A model generated the notes under the pieces. It did no database searches, was not told the DNA's origin, and saw only the letters and a list, made by a program, of their open reading frames with translations. Positions 18,167-27,179 of a stretch of 64,000 nt of DNA are shown here, one piece after another. Origin of the DNA: Phycisphaerae bacterium. GTDB taxonomy: Bacteria; Planctomycetota; Phycisphaerae; UBA1845; Fen-1342. The stretch is taken from assembly GCA_028277645.1 (NCBI GenBank), contig JANQFV010000037.1:62001-126000 (forward strand), written 5' to 3'. A program made the position numbers and the translations under genes. Every line of letters starts with the position of its first letter. Position 1 is the first letter of the stretch.

Positions 18167-18200
18167 CGACCTCGGCGCTCTGTGGGAAACGCCGAGGTCG
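18167..18200 (-). terminator. Intrinsic terminator of the sigma factor gene
   Basis: A perfect 11-base stem, CGACCTCGGCG / CGCCGAGGTCG, with a 12-base loop, lies 38 bases after the sigma gene stop and is followed on the minus strand by TTGTAT. It separates the sigma gene from yacG. Confidence 0.7.
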
Positions 18201-18237
18201 CGGAAGCTGTCGTGGCTCCCGACCGCGGGGGGTCGAA

Positions 18238-19134
18238 CTACCGCAATTGCTGGACGAACTCCTCAAGCTTGCGCTTCGCCTCACGTTCGATCTGCCGCAC
18301 GCGCTCGCGCGTCAGACCGACCGCGTCGCCGACCTCCTTAAGCGTCATACGCTTGCCGTACCGTTCGTCGATGCCGAAGCGCAGCTTCAGCACGTGCGCC
18401 TCGCGCTCGGTGATCTCGTTCAACATCCGACGGACGAACTCGGCATCAGACTGGCTGAAGACCGCCTCGAAAGGCTGCGGCGTGCGCGTATCCTGGAGCG
18501 AGTCACTCAGCGTGTTCTCGCCGTCGATCGTAGTGCTGCCCTGTGTCTTTGAAGTACAGGCGCGTATCGCCTGCGTGATCGCGTGGGCCTTGCGCCGCGT
18601 GATCTCCATGTCCTGCGCGATCTCATCCATCGACGGCGGGCGCCCGAGTTTCTCCTCCAGCTCGCGCATCGCGAGGCGCATGTGCCCGATCTGCTCCATG
18701 AGATAGCTGGGAATGTGGATCATCTGTTGTGCGTTCTGCACGGCCCGACGAATCGCCTGATCGATCCAATAGCCGGCGTAGGTGCTGAAACGCGAGCCGA
18801 CATCCGGATCGTAGCGATCGACCGCGTTCATCAGCCCAACGTTGCCCTCGTTGACGAGGTCTTCCATGGGCAGGCCACGGTTGCGGAAGTTCTTCGCGAC
18901 GCTGATCACCAGCCGCAGATTCGCCTGCGCCATGCGGTCGCGGGCCTCGGCGGCGGTGCGTTGAATCCGTTCGTGCTCCTCGATCGTGATTTCGCCTTGC
19001 AGGAAGCGTGATTCGGCATCCTCGCGCGCGCGGATCTGGCGGGCCAGGTCGCGCTCTTCCTCCGCCGTGAGCAGATTGAACTTCTTGATCTGCTTGAGAT
19101 AGTCGCCCAAGGCCGTATCGAGTCTCGTACTCAT
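18238..19134 (-). CDS. RNA polymerase sigma-70 factor, RpoD/RpoS-like
   Basis: A 298-residue sigma factor with regions 1.2 to 4.2 but no long region 1.1. Region 1.2 is ALGDYLKQIKKFNLLTAEEE. Regions 2.3-2.4 hold YAGYWIDQAIRRAVQNAQQM, followed by the region 3 start IHIPSYLMEQ. Region 4.2 has TLKEVGDAVGLTRERVRQIE. The short N-terminus suits either a compact primary factor or a group 2 factor; the sequence alone does not settle this. ATG start. The 239 bases upstream contain no gene. Confidence 0.93.
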   Translation of the reverse strand: MSTRLDTALGDYLKQIKKFNLLTAEEERDLARQIRAREDAESRFLQGEITIEEHERIQRTAAEARDRMAQANLRLVISVAKNFRNRGLPMEDLVNEGNVGLMNAVDRYDPDVGSRFSTYAGYWIDQAIRRAVQNAQQMIHIPSYLMEQIGHMRLAMRELEEKLGRPPSMDEIAQDMEITRRKAHAITQAIRACTSKTQGSTTIDGENTLSDSLQDTRTPQPFEAVFSQSDAEFVRRMLNEITEREAHVLKLRFGIDERYGKRMTLKEVGDAVGLTRERVRQIEREAKRKLEEFVQQLR

Positions 19135-19373
19135 TGCGTTGCTGACACCATGCTTCTTTCGCCGTTGCGGCGACCATTGTTTCCAAAGCCCGGACGGCGC
19201 GGCAGCGTGCCATCCGTTGCACGTATCGACCGTCGACGGGCTTCAGTCCAGCCCGGTTCATGATACCCCTGCTCTGAGGCCTGAACCAGCGGTTTATCAG
19301 CCGTCGCCCGTGCCCGAGTCCACGCTGCGCCGTCGCGATACTGAACAGGAGATTATCGTTCCCTGACGTCGCG

Positions 19374-19967
19374 TCATGACGCCGCGGCCGCCCTGATCAG
19401 CATCTGCTCAAGCAACTCCAGCGGCAGCCCCACGACGTTGGAGAAGCTGCCCTCAATTCGCTCCACAAGTTCGTCACCGCAGTTCTGAATGCCGTATGCG
19501 CCGGCTTTGCCCTGCCAATCGCCGGACCGCAGATACGCCTCGCGCGCGTCTCCATCTTCACGCATCCACACGCGTGTCACCGCCGCGTCGGTCAGTCGCT
19601 CAGGCGCTGGGTCGGAGAGCAACAGGCACAGACCGGTAATCACGTCGGCGTGGGTGCGGGCCTGCAACTCAAGCATGGCGCGGGCATCGTCAATGTCACG
19701 CGGTTTTCCCAAGATCCGGCCGGCGCACGACACGAGCGTGTCCGCGCCTAGCACCCAGTGATCGGGATACTCGTCGGCCACGGCGCGGGCCTTGAAATAC
19801 GCCAGCGCCTGCGCCCACTCCTCCGCACCAACGTCCCGCGGCTTGTCGCGTGGCTCCTCCAGCGGCGACGGCACAACTTCGAACGGAACGTCCAGTTGCG
19901 TGCAGAGGTCGCGGCGCCGAGGACTGGCAGATGCAAGAATGAGGGGTTTGCTCAGTTCGATAACCAT
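19374..19967 (-). CDS. maf: Maf/YhdE-family nucleoside triphosphate pyrophosphatase
   Basis: A house-cleaning enzyme that hydrolyses non-canonical or modified NTPs (dTTP/UTP or m7GTP classes). The N-terminal SASPRRRDL motif, the GADTLVSCAGRILGKP region and GKAGAYGIQ are present. Length 197 residues, normal. ATG start. It is divergent from the endonuclease IV gene with a gap of only 50 bases. Confidence 0.93.
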   Translation of the reverse strand: MVIELSKPLILASASPRRRDLCTQLDVPFEVVPSPLEEPRDKPRDVGAEEWAQALAYFKARAVADEYPDHWVLGADTLVSCAGRILGKPRDIDDARAMLELQARTHADVITGLCLLLSDPAPERLTDAAVTRVWMREDGDAREAYLRSGDWQGKAGAYGIQNCGDELVERIEGSFSNVVGLPLELLEQMLIRAAAAS

Positions 19968-20017
19968 ACTACGATCACTCCGTTGACCGATACGGTCCCT
20001 TTATTAGACACACGCTG

Positions 20018-20941
20018 ATGAGCATGGTCAAAGACACTTTGCCGAATAGCGGAAACAAGCGGCCTCTGCGCTGTTTTGGCGCCCACATGTCCATAGCAGG
20101 CGGCGTTCACAATGCGCTCCGCGACGCACAGCGCCTGTGCTGTCAGACCGTGCAGGTATTCGTGAAGAATCAGCGCCAGTGGACCGCACCGCCGCTCGCG
20201 CCCGACGACGTCGCGCAATGGCGGACACTTGCCGAGCGATCAGGCCTGGCCCCGCTGGTCGCGCATGCCACCTATCTGATCAACCTCGCGTCACCCGACC
20301 GCACACTATGGCGAAAGAGTGTTGACGCATTCGTCGACGAGCTGCGCCGCTGCGCACAGTTGGGAATCGACTATCTGGTCGTACACCCGGGCGCCGCCAT
20401 GGATGCGCCGCGAATCGATGCTGTGCGCCGAGTTGCACGGGCGCTGACCGATGCCCGGGAGCAGTTGGCCGGTGCCGCCGTAATGCCGCTGCTGGAAACC
20501 ACGGCCGGCCAGGGCACGACGCTGGGGAGCACGTTCGAAGAGCTTGCAGAAATTCTGGAGCATGTAGACGATCCGGAGCAGGTGGGAATTTGCATGGATA
20601 CCTGCCACGTTTTCGCCGCCGGCTATGACATTCGCGACGCTGGGCAATACGCGGCGATGGTGGAATCGATCGACCGCACGGTCGGCGTGTCGCGCGTCCG
20701 CTGCTGGCACCTGAACGACAGCAAGGGTGCGTGTGGCTCGCGCCTCGACCGGCACGAGCACATCGGCCACGGCCAGATCGGTACCGCCGGCTTCCGCAAC
20801 GTACTCGGCGACCCCCGCTTCGCGGGCCTGCCAATGATCCTCGAGACGCCCAAGGGCGAAAACGCGAACGGACGCGAATGGGACCGCGTGAATCTCCAGC
20901 GGCTCCGTACAATCGCCACCCGTGTCCAGCGACAAGATTGA
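20018..20941 (+). CDS. nfo: Endonuclease IV (AP endonuclease)
   Basis: A metal-dependent apurinic/apyrimidinic endonuclease of base-excision repair. Family features include GAHMSIAGGVHNAL, YLINLASPD, VVHPGAAM, MPLLETTAGQGTTLGSTFEEL, GICMDTCHVFAAGYD and HLNDSKGACGSRLDRHEHIG, which together supply the His, Glu and Asp ligands of the three-zinc site. The length of 307 is a little above the usual 280 because of a 20-residue N-terminal lead. ATG 20018; a second ATG lies two codons later. Confidence 0.96.
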   Translation: MSMVKDTLPNSGNKRPLRCFGAHMSIAGGVHNALRDAQRLCCQTVQVFVKNQRQWTAPPLAPDDVAQWRTLAERSGLAPLVAHATYLINLASPDRTLWRKSVDAFVDELRRCAQLGIDYLVVHPGAAMDAPRIDAVRRVARALTDAREQLAGAAVMPLLETTAGQGTTLGSTFEELAEILEHVDDPEQVGICMDTCHVFAAGYDIRDAGQYAAMVESIDRTVGVSRVRCWHLNDSKGACGSRLDRHEHIGHGQIGTAGFRNVLGDPRFAGLPMILETPKGENANGREWDRVNLQRLRTIATRVQRQD

Positions 20942-21024
20942 TCCGTACGACCGTGCCAACTGCGTCATGCTACAATGCAACCGTCGAATGACCTCGACGA
21001 TTTCTCCTTAACCGGGAGCGTGCA

Positions 21025-21795
21025 ATGGAAGCCAACGGCGAGTGGTCCCCGCATACAGCAGCCGAGGAAACCTGGCGCATCTTCCGCATCATGGCGGAAT
21101 TCGTCGAAGGCATCGAAGTGATGTCGCAGGTCGGACCGGCGATCTCGATCTTCGGCTCGGCGCGGACGAAGCCCGATGACCGGAATTACCAACTCGCCGT
21201 CGATTGCGCGCGGCTGGTCGTCGAACGCAAGCTCGCCGTAATCACCGGCGGCGGCCCCGGCATCATGGAAGCGGCAAACCGCGGCGCGAAAGACGCCGGC
21301 GGCACCAGCGTCGGCCTCAACATCGCCCTCCCGCACGAGCAGGACCCGAATCCGTATCAAAACATCGCACTAGATTTCCACTACTTCTTCGTGCGCAAGG
21401 TCATGTTCCTCAAGTACGCCGTCGGGATGATCTGCCTGCCCGGCGGCTTCGGCACGATGGACGAATTCTTTGAGTCGATGACGCTCCTGCAAACCGGAAA
21501 AGCGCCCCCCATGGGTGTCGCGCTGGTGGGCACAGACTTCTGGAACCCGCTGATCGACTGGGTGCGCGAGACGATGCTCGCCCGCTACGCGAACATCTCT
21601 CCGGAGGACTTGGACCTGTTCATCGTCACAGACGAGCCGGCTGCGGCCGTTGAACACGTGGTTGGATTCTATGAGCAGCACGGAGCACGACCGGCAACGC
21701 CAGACGCCGTCGAGGAATTCCGCCGCGAGCCGCAACGGCGCCTGACGGGGGAAGGAACTCTTTTTGGCGTCTCGCCGCGCATATCGACGCGCTAG
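21025..21795 (+). CDS. LOG-family Rossmann-fold protein (TIGR00730 type)
   Basis: A 256-residue protein with the LOG motifs GGGPGIMEAANRGAKDAGG and PGGFGTMDEFFE. Members cleave the N-glycosidic bond of cytokinin-like or other nucleoside monophosphates; the bacterial substrate is often unknown. The upstream Arg-rich lead and a C-terminal variable tail suit the bacterial branch. ATG start, 83 bases after nfo on the same strand, so the two could be co-transcribed. Confidence 0.88.
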   Translation: MEANGEWSPHTAAEETWRIFRIMAEFVEGIEVMSQVGPAISIFGSARTKPDDRNYQLAVDCARLVVERKLAVITGGGPGIMEAANRGAKDAGGTSVGLNIALPHEQDPNPYQNIALDFHYFFVRKVMFLKYAVGMICLPGGFGTMDEFFESMTLLQTGKAPPMGVALVGTDFWNPLIDWVRETMLARYANISPEDLDLFIVTDEPAAAVEHVVGFYEQHGARPATPDAVEEFRREPQRRLTGEGTLFGVSPRISTR

Positions 21796-21825
21796 CCCCT
21801 GCTTTCTCCCCGGCGCGGAGCCGAG

Positions 21826-22098
21826 CTATGGAGTAGCCGATCGCTGCTTCGGCTTTTCCGTCGTAGGCTGCCGGTGTTCGAGATCGCGAATCTCGGTAAG
21901 CAAGCCGACAATCTCTGCCAGTTTCTTATTCGCCGACTTCAGCTCCTGCACCATCTCGTACCGCTGCTGGCCGCTGTCCGGGATCTGTGCCTGAGCGGCC
22001 GGCGGCTGATAGAACGACTGATACAAGAAGGCGGCGCTGAGCGTGCATGCCGCCCCAAACACGAACACCGACCAGAATCGACCATCGGATCGTCTCAT
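21826..22098 (-). CDS. Small single-pass membrane protein with coiled-coil tail
   Basis: Ninety residues, unrecognised family. Residues 8-28 form one hydrophobic segment after a short positive N-terminus; the rest is predicted outside or periplasmic, with a short heptad-like helix (QELKSANKKLAEIVGLLTEI). ATG 22098 has GGAGG seven bases upstream. It follows aspS by 25 bases on the same strand and is probably the last gene of that transcript. Confidence 0.7.
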   Translation of the reverse strand: MRRSDGRFWSVFVFGAACTLSAAFLYQSFYQPPAAQAQIPDSGQQRYEMVQELKSANKKLAEIVGLLTEIRDLEHRQPTTEKPKQRSATP

Positions 22099-22123
22099 AG
22101 CGGACACCTCCGTGCGAACGAGC

Positions 22124-23929
22124 CTACTTCCCCGGCATCTTCGGCGTGACGCACTGCAGACCCAACTCGTCAAGCTGTTCCTGCGCGACGACGCTCGGCG
22201 CCTCGGTCATCAAACACTGCGCTTTGGCCGTCTTCGGAAACGCCAACGTATCGCGAATGCTATCCATCCGCGACATCAGCATCACCACGCGATCGAGCCC
22301 CAGCGCGATGCCACCGTGCGGCGGCGGTCCATACTTCAACGCCGACAGCAGGAACCCGAACTTCAGTTCCTGTTCTTCCTTCGTAAGCTGGAGCAGCCGG
22401 AACACCGCTTCCTGTACGTCCGCGCGGTGAATACGAATGCTGCCGCCACCGAGTTCGATCCCGTTCAGAACCACGTCGTACGCCTTCGCACGGCACGCGG
22501 ACGCGTCCGACTCGAGCTTGTCGACGTCTTCATCGCGCGGCGCGGTAAACGGGTGGTGCATCGCATAGTACCGCTGCGTCTCGTCGTCGAATTCGAACAT
22601 CGGAAAGTCGACGACCCACAGAAAGTTCCACTTGTCCTTCGGAACCAAGTCCTTTCGCTTGGCCACCGTCTCGCGCAGCCAAGACAGATACTTGCACACG
22701 TCCGATTCGCGCCCGGCAGCAAAGAACAGTAGATCGCCCGGCGTCGCCTCGGTCGCCGCGACCATCTCCGCCGTGGTGGTCTCATCGAAGAACTTCGCGA
22801 TACCTGTCTGGAACAGGACCTTACCACCCTCTTCGGCCACCTTGACCAGCGGCAGACCGCCGGCCCCGATGCCCTTGAGGTCCTCGGTCAGCGTGTCGGT
22901 CTCCTTGCGCGTCATGATATTCGCGCCGTCAGGCAGCCGAATCGCCCGTACCACACCTCCGGCCGCCAGCGGCTCGGTAAAGACCTTGAACCCGGTCTTG
23001 CGCGCAACGTCACTGACTTCCTTGATCCGCAGGTCATAGCGCGTGTCGGGCCGGTCGATGCCGTAGTCGCGCATCGCCTCATCGTACGTCATCTTCGGAA
23101 ACGGCCGCGGCACCTCCACGCCGTGGATTTCCTTCATCACTGCCGCCATGCAGCCCTCGGTCACGCGCATCACGTCCTCCGGCTGTACGAAGGACATTTC
23201 GAGATCGAGCTGCGTGAACTCCGGCTGACGATCAGCCCGCAAATCCTCATCGCGGAAACACCGCACGATCTGCACATAGCGATCGAAGCCGCTCATCATC
23301 AGCAGTTGCTTGAACAACTGCGGCGACTGCGGCAACGCGAAGAACGCCCCTGGGTGCACACGCGACGGCACCAGAAAGTCGCGGGCGCCTTCCGGTGTGC
23401 TCTTCGTCAGGAACGGCGTCTCCACCTCGACGAAGCCTTCGCCATCGAAGTAGTCGCGAATCGTTTTGCAGATCCGGTGCCGCGTAATGAGTGCCTGCTG
23501 CATCGGCTTCCGACGCAGATCCAGAAAACGGTACTTGAGCCGCGTCTCCTCGTTCGTGTCGATCTCGTCCTCGAGCTCGAACACCGGCGTTTCCGACGCG
23601 CTCAGGACATCGATTTCCTGGACGATGACCTCAGCCGCGCCGGTCACGAGGTCCTTGTTAACCAGCCCCTCGGGCCGCGGCGCCACTTCACCCCGCACCG
23701 CCAAGCAGTATTCCGGACGCACCTTGTGGGCGATCGCGTGCGCGTCGGGGTTATTCTGCGGGTCGAATTTGAGCTGGATCAGACCGGTCCGGTCGCGCAG
23801 ATCAATGAAGATCATGCCGCCCAGATCACGCCGCCCATGAACCCAGCCGGTCAGCAGCACGGACTGCCCGACGCGATCGGTTCCCACTTCGCCGCAGTAG
23901 CACGTTCGCTCGTTGTATGGCAGAGGCAC
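22124..23929 (-). CDS. aspS: Aspartyl-tRNA synthetase, bacterial type
   Basis: A class II synthetase of 601 residues, the usual length for the bacterial type with a GAD insertion. The N-terminal OB fold shows TGWVHGRRDLGGMIFIDLRD. Motif 2 is CFRDEDLRADRQPEFTQLD and motif 3 is GIALGLDRVVMLM. The start is a GTG (MPLPYNERTCYCGEVG), consistent with family N-termini. Whether it is discriminating or also charges tRNA-Asn depends on whether GatCAB and AsnRS exist elsewhere; neither is in the window. Confidence 0.97.
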   Translation of the reverse strand: MPLPYNERTCYCGEVGTDRVGQSVLLTGWVHGRRDLGGMIFIDLRDRTGLIQLKFDPQNNPDAHAIAHKVRPEYCLAVRGEVAPRPEGLVNKDLVTGAAEVIVQEIDVLSASETPVFELEDEIDTNEETRLKYRFLDLRRKPMQQALITRHRICKTIRDYFDGEGFVEVETPFLTKSTPEGARDFLVPSRVHPGAFFALPQSPQLFKQLLMMSGFDRYVQIVRCFRDEDLRADRQPEFTQLDLEMSFVQPEDVMRVTEGCMAAVMKEIHGVEVPRPFPKMTYDEAMRDYGIDRPDTRYDLRIKEVSDVARKTGFKVFTEPLAAGGVVRAIRLPDGANIMTRKETDTLTEDLKGIGAGGLPLVKVAEEGGKVLFQTGIAKFFDETTTAEMVAATEATPGDLLFFAAGRESDVCKYLSWLRETVAKRKDLVPKDKWNFLWVVDFPMFEFDDETQRYYAMHHPFTAPRDEDVDKLESDASACRAKAYDVVLNGIELGGGSIRIHRADVQEAVFRLLQLTKEEQELKFGFLLSALKYGPPPHGGIALGLDRVVMLMSRMDSIRDTLAFPKTAKAQCLMTEAPSVVAQEQLDELGLQCVTPKMPGK

Positions 23930-24082
23930 GCTGGTGTCTCCTGTTCGAAAACGGACGAAAAAGCCAATCGGCGTATCGTACCGCCGCGGGGACGGAATTG
24001 AACCAGCGGCGAAACGCCGAAATCAGAGCCGCCCCTCAATCAGAGCACGAAGCGCAAGCGAGTGTCTTCTCCTCCCCCTAAT

Positions 24083-24112
24083 ATCCTCTGATCCTCAGAT
24101 CCTGAGATCCTT
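24083..24112. repeat. Short ATCCTC-type tandem repeat
   Basis: Four ATCCT(C/G) units with variable two-to-four-base spacers precede the lpxB stop; within them TGATCCTCAG and CTGAGATC form partial dyads. A similar AATCCT array lies at 56371-56406. The aspS-lpxB gap (23930-24113) otherwise shows no gene. Confidence 0.45.
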
Positions 24113-24113
24113 C

Positions 24114-25271
24114 CTAACGCACCATCTCCCCCATCATCCGGCAAACGGTCTCACTCGCCGTAGTCTCCTCCAACGGCGAAACGACCTTATCAACCTCCCG
24201 CACCATCAGCTCCCGCCACGTCTCATCCGTCAACAACTGCCCCGCCAACGTTGCCACCGGCCGCAGATCGCGGATGAACGGCATAAACTCCGACACTACC
24301 CGCGCGCCCGCCAGAATGTTCACCAGCGACAAATGTGGCGTCTGAATGAAACGCTTGCCGATCAGCCGGTACGGCCATTCGAGCCAGCGCCCCGCGTCAT
24401 ACATCACGACCATCGGCTTTCGATAATGCGCGACGTGCAACGTCGCCGTGCCCGACGCGACCAACACCAGATCTGCCGCCGTCAACAGGCTGGCGTTGTC
24501 GTCGACCAGAATCTCCGTCGCAAACCCGCCGCCGATGACGCGTCGCCGAATGTTTGGCAACCGATCCTGTGAAACACACGACACCACCGGTTGCACTACG
24601 TGCCCCGCGTTGCGCATTCGGCGCACGACCTCGAGCTGCATCGGCAGCATCGTGTCGATTACGTGCGCCCGTGAGCCTGGCAACAGGGCCACGACGGGGG
24701 CGCCCTTACTCCGTAGCCGCTCTACAACATCATCTCTCGGCGTCTCCCGACGCAGCGCCTCGAACAGCGGATGGCCGACGTAGTCCGCGTAGATCAGCGA
24801 TCGACGAAAGAACGCCTCCTCGAACGGGAGGATGCACGCCAGCCGATCCACGTCGCGCTCGATCTGCCGATTGCGCCCCGCCCGCGAGGCCCACGTCTGC
24901 GGCGCGATGTAGTACAACACCTTCAACCCCCGGCGCTTCGCCAGCCGCGCCAGGCGCAGATTCAGCTCCGGCGAATCAAGCAGCACGACCAAATCCGGCC
25001 GCCGCTCGTCCCAGGCGCGCTGCACCGCCCGCACCGCCCGCCAGGCCTTGCCAATCACGCCCACAATCCCCGCCAGCATCGCGGCGTGTGACGCCAAGTC
25101 AAAGACGGTCTCAACGCCCGCCGCCCGCAAACGCGGCCCGGTCAAACCATAGAACGAGCAGTCGGGCAGATGCTCCTGCGCCACGCGCACCAGCGACGCC
25201 GCATGAACATCCGCCGAGTCCTCGGCGACGGAGATGAAGATGTTACGCTCGGCGGCCAATTCACCATCCAT
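24114..25271 (-). CDS. lpxB: Lipid-A-disaccharide synthase
   Basis: This glycosyltransferase joins UDP-2,3-diacylglucosamine and lipid X into the lipid A disaccharide. Family features are SVAEDSADVHAASLVR near the N-terminus (the canonical form is GExSGD), VVLLDSPELNLRLAR, YYIAPQTWASRAGR, VALLPGSRAHVI and LVLVASGTATLHVA. Length 385 residues. I take ATG 25271; the frame stays open to 25319. The altered N-terminal motif (SADVHA in place of SGDxHG) should be checked. Its presence implies lipid A and an outer membrane. Confidence 0.92.
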   Translation of the reverse strand: MDGELAAERNIFISVAEDSADVHAASLVRVAQEHLPDCSFYGLTGPRLRAAGVETVFDLASHAAMLAGIVGVIGKAWRAVRAVQRAWDERRPDLVVLLDSPELNLRLARLAKRRGLKVLYYIAPQTWASRAGRNRQIERDVDRLACILPFEEAFFRRSLIYADYVGHPLFEALRRETPRDDVVERLRSKGAPVVALLPGSRAHVIDTMLPMQLEVVRRMRNAGHVVQPVVSCVSQDRLPNIRRRVIGGGFATEILVDDNASLLTAADLVLVASGTATLHVAHYRKPMVVMYDAGRWLEWPYRLIGKRFIQTPHLSLVNILAGARVVSEFMPFIRDLRPVATLAGQLLTDETWRELMVREVDKVVSPLEETTASETVCRMMGEMVR

Positions 25272-25427
25272 CAAGACCACTGACCTGAGACCCAGTCCGC
25301 GGGACGATCGTAACCTCAAGTCCGATATGCCTCTACACGGCGCAGTGTAGCCTTTGGGTAGTGCTTGTGATGTGCTGCCCGCCTCGCTAGCCTACCGCGA
25401 ACTCGCACGCACACAGGAGGCGCAGAG

Positions 25428-26855
25428 ATGTCAGGCACTTCGCCCGCGACGCCGCCCAGGTCGAATCCGTTCGTCAGGTACTTCAGTGATTTCCAGGTCT
25501 TGCGCGAAACACGCTCCGAGTACTGGGGCGTGCAGTTCGTCAACATGCTGGACTGCATTGCTTTCTTCTCGATCCTGACCATCGCCGTCGTCCTGCTGTC
25601 TGAGGACTTTGGCTTCAGCGACGAGCGCGCGGGCTACGTCGTCACGCTGTACGGCGCGACGACCACCATTTGCCTGTTCTTCTCCGGCACCGTCACCGAT
25701 TGGCTGGGAATTCGCATCTCGCTGTACGTCGCAATGATCGGCCAGCTCATCACGCGCCTGGCCGTGGTTGTGTTGGCACTCAATCCCGACATCCCCAACC
25801 GCGACACGCTCGTCTGGATCGCTTTCTTCACCATGGCTCCGTTCGTAGCCATGGTGCAGACGGTCTTCCAGGCCGCCAACAAACGGTTTACGACCAGCCG
25901 CTCCCGCGGGGCCGGCTTCAACCTGTGGTACCTGTTCATGAATATCGGGGCCGCGGCAGCCGGCTACCTCATCGACATCGTCCGCCGCTTCATGGGACTG
26001 GAAAACGCCCACATCTTCTCCTACGGCGTGTTCGCAGCAATCGCCTGCATGGTCATCACATTCCTGATGATCCGCCGTGAGGAGCAACTACTCGGCGAGG
26101 GCGAAACACTGCCCGAACCCGATCTGAACAAGCCGAAACCACGCAACCCGTTCCAAATCGCCGGCGCAGTGCTGCGCGAGTCCGTTTTCTGGCGCTTCCT
26201 CGCGCTGGCGTCGCTACTGGTCGGCGTGCGGGCAGTGTTCCTCTACATGCACATTCTTTGGCCGAAGTTCTGGCTGCGTGTGATCGGTCCGGAAGCGCTG
26301 ATCGGCACGCTCAGCAGCATCAACCCTGTGCTCGTGATCTTCGGGCTGATCCTGATCATCCCGCTGCTGCAGCGCTTCAACGTCTACAGCATGCTCGTCT
26401 ACGGCGCGATGATCTCCGCCATGTCATTATTCGTTCTGGCGATCCCGTCCTGGGGCTACCAGACATACGTGATCTCCATTTGCGCGCTGATCGTGCTGAC
26501 GATCGGCGAAGTGGTCTGGTCGCCGCGACTGAATGAGTACACCGCCGCCATTGCCCCCGAAGGCCAGGAGGGCACGTATCTCGGCCTGTCGATGGTGCCC
26601 TACTTCCTGGCAAAGACGACGGTCAGCCTGCTGTCTGGTCACATGCTGACGCGCTGGGTGCCCGAGTTCCCCGAAGGCGAGCCTATCCTGGCCGATCGCC
26701 TCGCCGCCGGCGAAATCCCCTTCTGGGATTCCCCCAGCGCGCTATGGATCATCCTCGGCGCCTTCGCCCTGGCCGGCCCCATCATCGGCGTGATCTTCCG
26801 CCGCTGGTTCACCAAGGGCGCGAAGTGGGCGAAGACGACCGCGGCAGGACATTAG
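25428..26855 (+). CDS. MFS/POT-like transporter
   Basis: A 475-residue membrane protein with about 12 hydrophobic helices. The loop between helices 2 and 3 has GTVTDWLGIR, an MFS motif A variant, and FNLWYLFMNIGAAAAGYLID recalls the helix 5 region of oligopeptide (POT) transporters. The substrate cannot be told. ATG 25428 has GGAGG seven bases upstream. The gene stands alone and is divergent from lpxB. Confidence 0.85.
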   Translation: MSGTSPATPPRSNPFVRYFSDFQVLRETRSEYWGVQFVNMLDCIAFFSILTIAVVLLSEDFGFSDERAGYVVTLYGATTTICLFFSGTVTDWLGIRISLYVAMIGQLITRLAVVVLALNPDIPNRDTLVWIAFFTMAPFVAMVQTVFQAANKRFTTSRSRGAGFNLWYLFMNIGAAAAGYLIDIVRRFMGLENAHIFSYGVFAAIACMVITFLMIRREEQLLGEGETLPEPDLNKPKPRNPFQIAGAVLRESVFWRFLALASLLVGVRAVFLYMHILWPKFWLRVIGPEALIGTLSSINPVLVIFGLILIIPLLQRFNVYSMLVYGAMISAMSLFVLAIPSWGYQTYVISICALIVLTIGEVVWSPRLNEYTAAIAPEGQEGTYLGLSMVPYFLAKTTVSLLSGHMLTRWVPEFPEGEPILADRLAAGEIPFWDSPSALWIILGAFALAGPIIGVIFRRWFTKGAKWAKTTAAGH

Positions 26856-27040
26856 ACCCTGTTCCATACACCCCCCTCTCTCAGGGAGGGGATGGGGGAG
26901 GGTAGAGACGCCCGAGCCTCAACGACCCCAATGACGCGCACGTTGGCTTCGGCTCGCACCCGTGCATCAGACCCACGACCGTCGCCCGCGGGTTCGCGAA
27001 GGTCGTGGGTCTCTGTAGTTGGACCAGTTGGACCCTGGGA
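26856..27040. repeat. Intergenic repeats: CCCCTCTC/GGGGAGGG copy and 12-base hairpin
   Basis: After the MFS gene lies a CCCCCCTCTCTCAGGGAGGG-type element (26871-26903), a smaller relative of the one at 62307-62400. At 26969-27012 a perfect 12-base stem, AGACCCACGACC / GGTCGTGGGTCT, has a 20-base GC-rich loop. Either could end transcripts from both sides. The rest of the 324-base gap holds only the short frame at 27041-27136. Confidence 0.6.
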
Positions 27041-27136
27041 TCAGCCGTGCTTCCAACCTTCGCCGTTGTCGTCTTCGTCGGCGTAATCGTCGTCGCCCGG
27101 CCCCGTCAGGTCCGCCGTCGGCAACCCCAGGAACAT
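27041..27136 (-). pseudogene. Short acidic open frame, possible gene remnant
   Basis: A 31-codon frame from ATG 27136 that reads MFLGLPTADLTGPGDDD, continues acidic, and ends NGEGWKHG. Codon use matches host genes (strong G/C third position) and the composition is protein-like, but it is blocked upstream by an in-frame TAG. It could be the 3' remnant of a larger gene or a very small peptide gene; a weak GGTGG precedes the ATG. Confidence 0.3.
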
Positions 27137-27179
27137 GTCCACCGACGGCTATCTTGCGGCAAGCCCGCACGGACGCCAA

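Noticed and set aside
19135-19373. A promoter for the sigma gene using a minus-strand TATCAT near 19258
   Set aside because: No acceptable -35 box at 15-19 bases, so I do not list it.
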